Shown here: piece by piece, positions 12,521 through 23,000 of the stretch
Numbering within the stretch: the first letter of the stretch is position 1
How the letters are laid out: each line of letters opens with the position of its first letter
Source of the DNA: Phallusia fumigata
Taxonomy: Eukaryota; Chordata; Ascidiacea; Phlebobranchia; Ascidiidae
Assembly (NCBI GenBank): GCA_008931825.1
Contig: QXVZ01029993.1
Location: forward strand, 30,973 to 94,972
Reading direction: 5' to 3'
DNA: 64,000 nt
Notes under the pieces: generated by a model
What the model saw: the letters and a program-made list of their open reading frames with translations, nothing else
The model's database searches: none
What the model was told of the DNA's origin: nothing
Program-made: the position numbers and the translations under genes

Positions 12521-15500
12521 TCAGTTGTTTGTCACTTGGTTGGAATAATCCGCCCAGGCAGGAAAAAACAACACAATTGTTCCAACAAAAGATACGAAAA
12601 GAAATATTGCAAGAAAAATGCGATCCATGACCATTGCAGCGTACATCCATTCTTCCATTTCCTATAAAGCACGCAATTTGCAATTTTGTCATTACTAACA
12701 ACATAGGTGTGTTCTATGAGTGCCCTACATAAAAAGTGGCAAAACAGTTTTAATATCAAGTTAAAAAACACCATTACAACAATATTTATTTATGTGTGTA
12801 TTAAAGGGTTTATACATGTATACATATATGTGCAAATCCCTTGCAAAAACTACAAAATAAGACGGATATATCGGTGGTTCTCAACTAGGGGGATGCGGAT
12901 CTCCAACAATCCGTCAGGTATAATACACGAAATACTATTGAATAAAATTTTTTAGTGTTTTGTCGTATTAGATTTTAGTGCCGAAATCCCTATTTAGGGT
13001 TCAGTAGTCAGATAATTATGTAAAACGAAGTGATCAGTAATTGTTTTGGGGTCAGTAAATGGGGGTCCATCAAGACCGAAAGGTAAAGAACCACTGGATC
13101 AATCATCAAAGTTTTCTTAAAACGATTACTATGTGTCTCTGCTTTGAAAGATAACTGGTTTTGTCTGCCAACTCTCAAATTGTGAAAATAAAAACACAGA
13201 CTTTACTTACGCGCCTTCGCCGTATGTTTTGCTTAATGCGCTTTACAAAAAAGCGCACACATTTCAATGCCGTCGCTAGGTAAGGATCAGCGGATGTGTG
13301 TCTGAAACAGTACGATTGGTGGGGATATTTGATGGCAATCTTTTACATCTTGTTATTTACTGCTGCCCACAGGTTAAAATGCTTTGTTGTACATCTTATG
13401 ACTAAAGTATATTAGTTATTGACAAATTCACCACACAAACTTCTTAACAAACAAAAATAAAATTTCGTATACCCCATACGATCGCAGTTGTCAAAATCAT
13501 TTTGTATCATTGCAGCATTAAGATTAACAAGCGGCAAATTCCATTGGATGCGACCGGAAAACTCGCGGAGACAAAGAATTCGTGGAGCCGCTGTGAGTAA
13601 AATATACCGCAATCTAACTGGCAGCGGCCTGCAAAAAAAACAGTTACAAGAGTATCACACTGGCAAATCAGCCAAACGCCTGATTTTGTAACATGTAAAA
13701 TTAAAAAAATATGTTAATGGTGAATAAAAATACCTGGCAGCGTCATCTTAGCAATGACAACGATTTCTTAAATTCATTGGGTACCTTAGATAGTTTTACA
13801 TGAAACAAAAAGGGCTACGCTCACAAACGAATCTTACCTGTGAGTTATATTTGTTCGATAATGTACGTTGATGACGGCGGTCGTAATTATAATGGACAAT
13901 GTGATAAATATCATGGTAAACAGTAAGTATTCCCCAATCAGTGGTATGGCATTGGATGTGGACGGGATAATTTCCGTGATCACCAAAAGGTAAAACGTAT
14001 GTGCCAGCAGCACGGAAATACATAATGTAATCTTCTCCTGCGAGTCCGATGGTAAATAGAAAACAAGAGCTACAGAATAAGATAGAAAATTTTTGGTCTT
14101 TATTAAACAACTTTTTTGTCTTCTACGACAGGATAATCGACTTTAGTGCTTATTTACTACCTGTAAGAAACGATATTCCCAAACAAGGTGTGATAAGAAA
14201 AACTGTATAAAACAGTGGCAAGCGTCGCATTATGAAACAATATGTAAGCCCATGTTTACCAAAAACAACGTCGATAGATTGATCTTCAATGTGTCTACAA
14301 AGGCCAAAAAGTGTTTGTAGGTTATTGAATAACGTATTACCAACCAAAGAGTCACGTTTTTTCGCTGTTGTAATGTTGTTCAACGTTTGTTTTGACTATT
14401 TCCCACTCTCCGTTGTTTAGTAAAGATGTCAGATCTACCTAAAATGCAGCCATTTCGTGTTTATATCCATACAATTGTCGACATAAAGTACGCCCAAAAC
14501 AGCTTACCTTTCCTACCACAGGATCAAGTACAACTTGGGACTCGTCGTAGGTCCAGGAAGCTTAAAAACAGGCCAGTCGTTAGCTACAAACGTTTAAAAA
14601 ACACAACAATCACCGTGTTGAAGCTTTAAAACCCCCAAAATGTTGAGGTTTTGAGAAGGCGGTGTCGCTCAAAGCTGTTCAATAGGAAATTTTTTTTTTC
14701 AAATTGCGGTAAGGTGTTTTCAATTACTTGCGAAAAGCTGAAGTGTTTCAACCACCGCTTTACCTAATATACTAGTAAGTCTTACCAAACTTCATTGAAC
14801 AATTTTGGACATCAAAAGGAAAATATGTGACGTCAATCTTACACCAGCTCTTGAAAGAGGCTGGTGGTTCCCATGAAACCTGGCCGTCGTACCGTATCAC
14901 GGCTCTTGTCATATGACTAGCGCTAAAGTTTCCGTCAGTGCTGGGATCAATAGTAAAAAAGTGTAACAAATTCAAAGCCGGACTAACATAATTAAAAACA
15001 TACTTCCCAATGAGCACAATGTCAGGAATCCATATGTACTCTGTAGGTACTTTCAAATATGTAAGGTTTTCAAAGTTTTGCGGGTTCCATTGCAAGTTAA
15101 AGTCATGCCAACTCTGTAAAAGGTGACAAAAAGATGCACAGCATTTCTCTTTGTGCTTTAACGTTATATTTACAGCAACAAGGCTTTGGACTATAGTATT
15201 TTTTAGCAGCAAAAACTGTGCAGAAGCGAACGCAAGAACAGCAGTTATATTGATTTTTTGCAGCTATATTGATTTTTTGCCACCAGGCACATCATCTAAT
15301 CAATGCAGAAGTCATATAAAGCCAGTAGGTAGAGCAATGACCTGCTTCATCCAAACGTTGGTACTCATCAGTTGATGCTTTTCATCCACATCCAGTAACT
15401 GTCGTACCACAAGCTGAAACTGCACGGTTACGCAGTCCTTATAATGCTCGACGGGTCGAATTAACTTGTTATATCCACTTCCGTTGCCAAATACATGGCG

Positions 15501-15662
15501 AAATAATATCTCTTCTTGTTGAATTTCGGCTACACCTAAATTCATGCAGTCAGTTTAGAAACATAACACGCTACATTTATCACTGTCAACAGACAAAAGT
15601 TTACGCACCCAGGCAGAAAAGAAAACTCCCGATAACAAAACAAGACCACATGCTTGGGCCAT
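12521..15662 (-). CDS. Nicotinic-type Cys-loop receptor subunit (non-alpha-like), 468 aa
   Basis: Subunit of a pentameric ligand-gated cation channel at the plasma membrane. Exons: 15605-15662, 15342-15535, 15004-15113, 14786-14940, 14508-14560, 14356-14438, 14161-14294, 13838-14069, 13473-13628, 13211-13301, 12521-12661. They sum to 1407 nt. Residues 1-17 form a signal peptide. Loop A has WIPDIVL. The Cys loop is C154-C168 with the canonical 13-residue spacing. M1 is about 243-264, M2 276-294 (conserved Leu at 9', Glu at -1'), M3 309-329 and M4 433-455. The 110-nt exon ending in the loop-A region matches a classical chordate nAChR exon. Loop C lacks the paired cysteines that define alpha subunits, so it is probably a structural or beta-type subunit. 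The M3-M4 loop is short. A histidine at M2 11' is unusual. The cytoplasmic-loop exon 13473-13628 is less conserved but fits phase on both sides. Confidence 0.92.
12872..13096. mobile_element. hAT-type MITE in a receptor intron
   Basis: About 225 bp bounded by GGTGGTTCTCAACTAGGG on the left and the imperfect inverse AGGTAAAGAACCACTG on the right, the hAT terminal pattern. It has no coding capacity and lies between the last two exons of the receptor gene. No clear 8-bp target duplication remains. Confidence 0.5.
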
Positions 15663-16949
15663 GCCTCGAGAACTGGACACACCAACAACTGGAGCGAAAA
15701 CATCGATCAATTGCGCTCATTGCAGGGCAGCGACCATTTGCCTTTTTTCGATGTAGCAAGTATCAAAGCCATTTTTTCGGTGGAGATTGATTATACTCGG
15801 CCGATCCTGTTTAAAAGCTTAACCTTGGAACACTTTAATTATGGGTCCCCTTCCTGAAAGGGGACACATATTGTTTTCATTTTAATAGTATTCACTGATT
15901 GTAGTCAAATTAGCACAATGGTTCTTAGTTGCGGACCCCCAAAAACTTTTTGGTCAAGCATGGCCTCCATTGTATACATTCCGTTTCTGTCTGCTTGTCT
16001 AATGCGCTGCGAAACTGTTGTCGCCTCATCGACAGCAAGGAATAAGTTACATATTGTACCTTTGTATTCTATGTTGCAACCTATCCATGTTCATTCACAA
16101 TTGCGGTGCATGTCACAATGCAACATTAATTGCTATTTAAAAAGGCCGCAATTAATATTATGCCTGTTTCTACGCCTGTGGTAAAATGCGAACATATTTT
16201 TAGAAACGCGTATTTTATTAATCTTATAACGCGCGTATTCAGAAATTGTGAAACTTCTGAAAACGCTTTGTTGACCCCCAGCCCCAGGAGTTCGCGGGCC
16301 TGAACCCCGAAGACCAATAGAACTTTTACGCATCAGTCAAAAGCTCGCTTTCAGAAAGGTGCTTTCACAGTTTCACTGCTTAAAGAAAAACGTCCCGCTG
16401 TGGTAAACCAAGGATGGCAGTACATTGTACAGGTACGGTACGTATCAAGTTGTGCGTACCACGTATCTTATTGCGAAAGCCGACCGTACCCGTACCTTAC
16501 TTATAGATGATTTTTCGCCTTTTTCTTTTTCTAGAAGTGGAGGATTTTTTAATTTTTAGACATAAGTTAATTCTAGACCGTGTTATGAAATTTGTTATGG
16601 TGCCCTAAATAATATGGTAAACTGCTTGTTGTTTTGTAAAATTAAAAAAAGTGTGACAGTAAGCAGTAACACTGTTACACTGGCCAATGTAATGACACCT
16701 ATAGGATACCAAAGAGGAGAACGCTATACAGAAGTAACAGAACATGTGTGATGAGAACAGAGTTAACCTTTCTAGGTATAGTACTCTTTATTGCTACCAC
16801 CCTGTACGATGCTTTATAGCATAAAAACGTCAATTAGTTACTGGATCTTGAGTCATGCGTTTGTGCATGGATACGTCCGTATCAACTTGGATTTTACGTA
16901 ATAATGTAGAGTTGGGTTAGGTAGTTTTAGTAAGTTTAGTTGTTGATAT

Positions 16950-17855
16950 GCAGATTGGTTGTTTAAAAGTTTAGCTTGATCAGTCAAGTATTTACACTCA
17001 CAGCCTCCAACGCAAGTTAAAACACCGACTGTTTTGCCCATAAAAACAAGGGAGTGATTGACTTACGACACAAGCGGCGCAACGCTCAGTGGTTGGTAAC
17101 AGGCTGCTACTTCACACATAAACCGGCATTTGTTAGGGGTGGCCAGGCTGGCATTTCGGTGATAAAAATTAGGTGGTGATGACCTCAATACGTTTATTTT
17201 GCCATGTAGAAGACAGTGCGTCACAGCAATTTATTTATTTGTTTTTATTTTTAGCCCTGCTATTTCGCTGCATGAAGTTGCATTGTTGTTAATGCAAAAC
17301 CTCCCAACATGTATAAAGAGATTATCATGTTTTATGACAGACGAATCCCAGCTGTTGATACTACATTAGTGCTATAGTGTTAACTGAAATGTGTTTGATA
17401 AATAACTCAGTAGGAGGTGATACATTACAATTACAATAACTTCTCTTATATTTACAGTTATACTGTCATATACATTAGCATGTAATCTTCTTTTTGTTAG
17501 TCAAAAAGCGCAATGGATTTGAAGCCCATTGCTAAAACCATGTTACAAATTGTCGTTTAGAGTTCGTTGTGCGGCTTGCTGCAACTAAGCCAAAGGTCAC
17601 TGCAGGTCAAACTATTACCTAGTGTGACTGTGGAGTTTAAATCATGCTTTTGCCATTAAGATTGAAATTGACATGACAACAGAAATAATTGAGTTAGATT
17701 ATAAATGGAAATCTTTACTTTTTGCTTCAATTTTAAAAAATGATTGCTAAACCGATCTTTTTGTCAGGATCCATGTGTTTATGCTAGCAGAAACAATCAT
17801 GTTATAAAATACAAATGAAATTAGGGACCCAATGTAATGGGGCTATTTAACAGTT
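16950..17855 (+). repeat. HP element copy, head missing
   Basis: Shares its internal region and tail with the copy at 40740-41999 (GGTTGTTTAAAA, then GGTTGGTAACAGGCTGCTAC, then CAGAAACAATCATGTTATAAAA, then AGGGACCCAATGTAATG). The last bases of the tail are missing. It ends about 35 bp before the KANSL2 splice acceptor. Confidence 0.6.
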
Positions 17856-17879
17856 AGTATGTATTAATTAATGCTACAC

Positions 17880-17889
17880 ATTTTTACAG
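17880..17889 (+). promoter_or_regulatory. Splice acceptor 20 nt upstream of the KANSL2 start
   Basis: The run CATTTTTACAG is a good acceptor placed 20 nt before the ATG. It is either the end of a 5'UTR intron or a spliced-leader trans-splice site. It makes the further-upstream in-frame ATG at 17871 intronic, which is why the start at 17910 was chosen. Confidence 0.55.
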
Positions 17890-17909
17890 AATATGCTCTA
17901 AGGTTGATC

Positions 17910-19889
17910 ATGGAATCTAAACTGACAAACAATTGCTGCTATTCAGCACATGTGTGCAAAAGGTTAAGATATAGAGACAACAAATATTGCTTTCAGCATA
18001 TTTTGGAAGATAAGTCCACTCCTTTAACCAAATGCCAACATATTTCGAAAGTAACCAAAATGAGATGTATTAATCCAGCTTTGAAACCTGACAGGAATTC
18101 TTTGACCAGCATGGCGATGTGCGACCATCACAGACACATAAAAGCGCAAAACAACAAGCACAAAAACAAACTTAGGAGAAACTTGCTGTCAAATGAAACG
18201 ACAAATTATGCTGCGAAACAAAAAGCTGCCATTCATCAACTTGAAAGCAATTTTCTGCCGAAAACTGAGCAACAAAATGAAAGTGATTCAAGTGATGAGG
18301 ACCAAGCACAACTTAATGAAAAGTGGCAAGTTCATAATTCATCAAGCTGGAAATCAGGTGAACGAGACATTGATTTACAACTGCTGGATGAAAATGACAA
18401 TGCCCTATTGTATACTGATATATTTACGCCTGAGGAAATAGTTAGACTATCTAGGGACAATTTGGTGCATTTGCAAGCCATGTACATTGATCAGTTTAAA
18501 CATCTGCATCATGAGTTAATTATGAATCGACTACAGTATTTGTCATCTAACCCCACTGAATCAGGCTGTTCAAAAGAAGAACTTCAATGTTTGTTGAACT
18601 TTAGGCAGTGCAGTGGCCCAGAAGCTTTGCTTTTGAAACAAAAAAAAGAAAAACGCCTGGCAGAATCAAATATGGACCAAACACTGGGAAGAATCGACCA
18701 TCATTTAGCAAAACCAAGATGTTGTCATGTTAGCAATCATGTACGCTGTAAATCATCATGCTTACCCTACACAAAATTTTGTGTGTTGCATATACTTCAT
18801 GACCCTTTGCAAGTTTTGTACAAGCCATGTTCGCACATGGGCTGTGAAGAGCCAGTATGTTTGATGACCGGCAAAGTAATCAGTCCAAATGTATCAGATA
18901 GAAAATCGTATTTATGTCCTATACATGTTAATATGCTGGACACACAAGATGATTTTCACACTCTGACTAGTAAACTAGCAAAACCATCAGACTTCCAAGA
19001 TAACTGCCCAATTGTGCTGGAAAAAGCAGCAGACACCAGTGCGCTAAAAGAGGTTTCTATGTCTCTTGATGTAGATGTTGGCAAAAGTGAACCAAACTCT
19101 TGTGAGAAAAATGTGTATGTTTCTGATCACAGTATGCTTGAACATGATTCTGCAGTACATTTGATAACGGACAAGCAAAATAAAGAGGATAAACTACTTT
19201 TGGAATCTAATATTCCAGTGCATATGGAAACTCTATTTTCAGTTTCATCTCCTGATTTTTCAAATATAGCCAAAACAACAACATGTGCTTTGGATGATCT
19301 TCAGCCAAGCCAATGCTATTTATTGAATAGCTCCATTAAAAAAAAAGAGCAGTCATTACATTTGCAAAAACTTACTGGCATTAATTCCACTGGCAACCCA
19401 GAACTTGGTCAATGTCTGGTTGTAAGAACAACCTGTGGTCAGCCAACAACATTGGGAAAATTCCAGTCGAATGACAGTCACCAATCAGTGCAACTGAATT
19501 TGGACACCCAAGACAAACCTGGAGAAAAGCCAGTAATTGCTGAAGTGACACACAAGGGGTCACTTTTGTCAATTAGCCATCAAGTAGCACCATATGATAT
19601 TGTGTACGATTCTAAACATACATTTATACCACCTATAGAGAAGAAAATTTGCCTAGAGGACAATCAACTACTTGGAATGCCTCCTTTGGCACCAATGTGT
19701 GGAAGTAGTGTTTCTGCCAATGATAGTCAGAAAGGCAGCAACCTGTTGAAAAACAAAATCAAGACAACATTCTCAAATGGTGATTTAGATCGCAAACCTA
19801 CCTGCCCAGATGAGGAAACTGCAATAGCTTCTTTATTGTCACTGTGCACACCAACATCCCTTCCTAAATTGGATACAATGCCTAATTGA
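17910..19889 (+). CDS. KANSL2: KAT8 regulatory NSL complex subunit 2 homolog, 659 aa
   Basis: Chromatin protein of the NSL histone H4 acetyltransferase complex, nuclear. Two zinc-binding zf-C3Hc3H-type modules are visible. The first is at residues 9-80 (CCYSAHVCKRLRYRDNKYC, then QHILEDKS, then a C...CDHH cluster). The second is at about 267-345 (RCCHVSNHVRCKSSCLP, FCVLHILHDPLQVLYKPC, ending LCPIH). Between them is the family's conserved helix (IFTPEEIVRL, LQAMYIDQFKHLHHEL). The C-terminal third is low in conservation and polar. The family is about 490 aa in vertebrates, so the tail is extended here. The whole coding region is one exon, unlike all its intron-rich neighbours. The next gene starts only 170 nt downstream, with no AATAAA or ATTAAA between them, which suggests a polycistronic transcript. 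Confidence 0.88.
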   Translation: MESKLTNNCCYSAHVCKRLRYRDNKYCFQHILEDKSTPLTKCQHISKVTKMRCINPALKPDRNSLTSMAMCDHHRHIKAQNNKHKNKLRRNLLSNETTNYAAKQKAAIHQLESNFLPKTEQQNESDSSDEDQAQLNEKWQVHNSSSWKSGERDIDLQLLDENDNALLYTDIFTPEEIVRLSRDNLVHLQAMYIDQFKHLHHELIMNRLQYLSSNPTESGCSKEELQCLLNFRQCSGPEALLLKQKKEKRLAESNMDQTLGRIDHHLAKPRCCHVSNHVRCKSSCLPYTKFCVLHILHDPLQVLYKPCSHMGCEEPVCLMTGKVISPNVSDRKSYLCPIHVNMLDTQDDFHTLTSKLAKPSDFQDNCPIVLEKAADTSALKEVSMSLDVDVGKSEPNSCEKNVYVSDHSMLEHDSAVHLITDKQNKEDKLLLESNIPVHMETLFSVSSPDFSNIAKTTTCALDDLQPSQCYLLNSSIKKKEQSLHLQKLTGINSTGNPELGQCLVVRTTCGQPTTLGKFQSNDSHQSVQLNLDTQDKPGEKPVIAEVTHKGSLLSISHQVAPYDIVYDSKHTFIPPIEKKICLEDNQLLGMPPLAPMCGSSVSANDSQKGSNLLKNKIKTTFSNGDLDRKPTCPDEETAIASLLSLCTPTSLPKLDTMPN

Positions 19890-20030
19890 TGTTGTCATGT
19901 GTAAAATGTTTGAAATATTTTGGTGTATAACTCAAAACAAAATTGTTTTTTACATTCTCACACTGGTATTCTGTTAATTTGCATAAAATTTTTTACACCT
20001 TGGAAATGTTTGTACATAACAAATACAAAA

Positions 20031-20041
20031 TGTGTTGTTAG
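20031..20041 (+). promoter_or_regulatory. Intercistronic acceptor before the BTB zinc-finger gene
   Basis: TGTGTTGTTAG, followed 18 nt later by the ATG at 20060. It lies in the 170-nt gap after KANSL2 and is a candidate trans-splice site resolving a two-gene transcript. Confidence 0.45.
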
Positions 20042-20059
20042 GTTTAAAGATTGTTTAAA

Positions 20060-23000
20060 ATGGAAAATAGTGTTTATCTAAAAAGTATTCCACTTGTTTT
20101 TGAAGACCATGGAGACAAGCTTTTAAAGGTAAGTGTGCAAACACTGAACTTATATGTTAATCCCCATAAAATTTCTCATGTAAAAATGTTTTCAGTGTTT
20201 TAATGTTTGGTGCTGTTATCAATTTTGAAATGTTAAAACTTTACAGATTGGCTAGTATTTATGGGTGCCCTTTTCAATGTTGTTTTGGCTTTGTTTTTTT
20301 TTCTGTCTCTTTTTGGTCACAAAAAAGGTTATTCAAATTTACATGATAGATGTGTATCTGAAGTTGTACGCACTTACTTTTGACCACAGTTGACCCATCA
20401 TTAAAACCACAGACCCAAAGAGTGTTATTTAAATAAAAACAGAAAACTGTAGGAAAGTAACTTTAGCAGTTTTGTTTATATTTTAATAGTTGGTACAAGT
20501 ATTAAATGACATTTTGCATTTTGTGACTTTTGTTTAGAAATTACCCAATTTTCACTGTTTCACCCTTTATGTTCCTTTTTTTACTTTGGTTGTCTGGAAT
20601 TTTAAACTGAAATGCAAAATGATGCAAAGGAAGTGACAGGTTAATTGCACTTCACCTGAACCTTCTATTGTTGTGAGTGGTATTCAAAAGTGCAGCAGTG
20701 TCTGTACAGTTTCCTTGTGTAATGGCCAGGGAGCAAATATGTTGCTGAAATGTTTCCACATCACCGAAACTGCATTGAAAAAAGCTGCTCAGCTTTTTAA
20801 GGTTAACGCAGGCCAACCTACAAGTCTTGTGCAACAAATTTAAAAATTAAGACTTATTATTTGATTTGTGTGGGTAAGGCTTTGGGGTTGTGGGTTCTAT
20901 TACTTTCTCAGTTGGTTGTGTTTCCCTCAACAGGAAGTTTTAGCGGCATAGCTCCAACCCAGTAAAACCCGTTGGGTTGACACAATTTCAAGTCACTGAT
21001 TTCAAATAAAAAATCATATAAAATTACCCAATGCAACTCCAATGAGCCAGATATCACAACAGTGGACTTGGCCCTTTAAGGGTAAAACGAAACAAATTAA
21101 ATGTATTTATTGATACCCTTCCAGAGCATACATATTGTTATGGGTCCCCTTCCCAAAGGGGACACATATTGTTTTCACTCTGTTTGTTTTTTTTTTGTTT
21201 CTTTTTTTTTTTTTTTTTTTTTTTCTTTTTTCTACCCTGCAGCTTGTCCATGCACTTTTGGCATGAAATGTTTGATGGATTTAAATGAAACTTTCACAGC
21301 TGGTAGATATGGTCAAGGCGGTGTGTCGTCCTTTTCGATTGACCCCATAGCCCCAATGGTTACCCCGCTAGCCCCCTAAAAAGGGGCAAATAGTTAAACA
21401 ATGTCCGAATTGGATGAAATTTGGACAGGTTGTATAACATGTCATTGTGGTGCAATAACTAATGTTTTTTACCCTATAGCCCCAGCAGTTACCCCATTAA
21501 CACTCTAAAATGGGGCATATTAATAAAAGATGTCCGAATTAGATGAAATATAGACAGTGTGTATAACATGTCATAATGGTGAATTTGTTGCTGTGTTTAC
21601 CCTATAACCTTGGCAGTTAACTAGCCTTTTAAAGTTTGTAGGTTGGAGATCTGTAATTCATTTTCGGTTTTCGAAAAAGTTAAGAAAAAATATCTGCTTC
21701 TGTCCTGTACATACATTATAGTGAACCACAATTTCTACAACTTTGCGTGTGTGGGGACCCATGCGTTTTTGCCTGCAGAAACAATCATGTTATAAAAAGC
21801 TTAAGTAACTATGGGACCCAATGCGAAATGTCACAGTCAATATATATGCATTTTTTAATAAGGTAATAGTATATATGGAATGGCAATATGGTGAAAGCCA
21901 CCCTTCTAGTTTTCTCTCCGTTTTTTTTCTCTTTTTTATCCTTAACTTTTTCATGTTGTTTGCCATGAAATGTTTGGTGGATTGAGATGAAACTTTTACA
22001 GATGGGAGATATGATCATGTAGTTGCACCATGTTTTTCATTTGACCCCATAGCCCCAGCAGTTACCCCGCTAGGCCCCCAAAATAGGTCAAATTGCCAAA
22101 CAATGTCCAATTTACATGAAATTTGGACAGTTTCTCCAACATATCATTGCAGTATATAATTTCTTTGTTTGACTCCATAGCTCCAGCTGTTACCCCACTA
22201 GCCCCCTAAAATGGATCAAATTATGAAACAATGTTCGAATTAGATGAAATTGGGATAGTATGTGTAACATTCCATTGTAATGTATTTATGTCTTTGTTTG
22301 ACCCCATAGTCCAATCAGTAACCCCACCAGCTCCCAATATGGGTTAGTTTATTTGGAGCAGCCAGGTGGGCATTTCGCTGGTTAAAATCAAGCTGCAGTT
22401 GTGCAGTGGTAACTTCAATGTGTTTGCTATATCGCAATGTACAAAAAAGTGTGCCACAGAATCTTGATGTTTTATTTGTTGTGCTATTTCCCTGTGGTAT
22501 GGTCAGTATAGATCAGTGGTTCCCAACCTTTTCTGACTGGTGGACCCCCTATAATGATTTAAAATATCTTGTGACCCGACCAACCATTTTTTTTAAACAA
22601 CAAGATCAGTCAAATTGCCTTTTACAGTATATCATTTTTTTGCATTCACTTTTGTTCCCTGAAACTCCGGGCTTTGCAACTTTATGGCCTTAACGTAAGG
22701 TTATCATTGTTAATGAGAAAAATTATTGTGACGTTTCAATGACAATGTCTGTGCATTAGCTATGGGCATATAGCCTCTTGCACTATAATGATTTAAAATA
22801 TCTTGCGACCGACCAAGCATTTTTTTAAACAACAACATCAATCCAATTGCTTTTTACAGTATATCATTTTTTTGCATTCCCTTTTGTTCCCTGAAACGCC
22901 GGGCTTTGCAACTTTATGGCCTTAACCTAAGGTTATCATTGTTAATGAGAAAAATTACTGTGACGTTTCAATGACAATGCCTGTGCATTAGCTATGGGCA

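Larger units (their letters stand above)
15663..17909. other. Intergenic interval between divergent receptor and KANSL2 genes
   Basis: Contains an HP-head fragment at about 15839-15880, a short palindromic segment rich in GTAC (16425-16499), and a head-less HP copy (about 16950-17855) that ends just before the KANSL2 acceptor. The shared promoter region of the two genes must be here; no clear TATA box was seen. Confidence 0.5.

Noticed and set aside
17871-17909. Upstream in-frame ATG for KANSL2 (13 extra residues)
   Set aside because: It lies before a strong acceptor (TTTTTACAG at 17881-17889), so it should be intronic or removed by trans-splicing; the extra residues also do not resemble the family N terminus.
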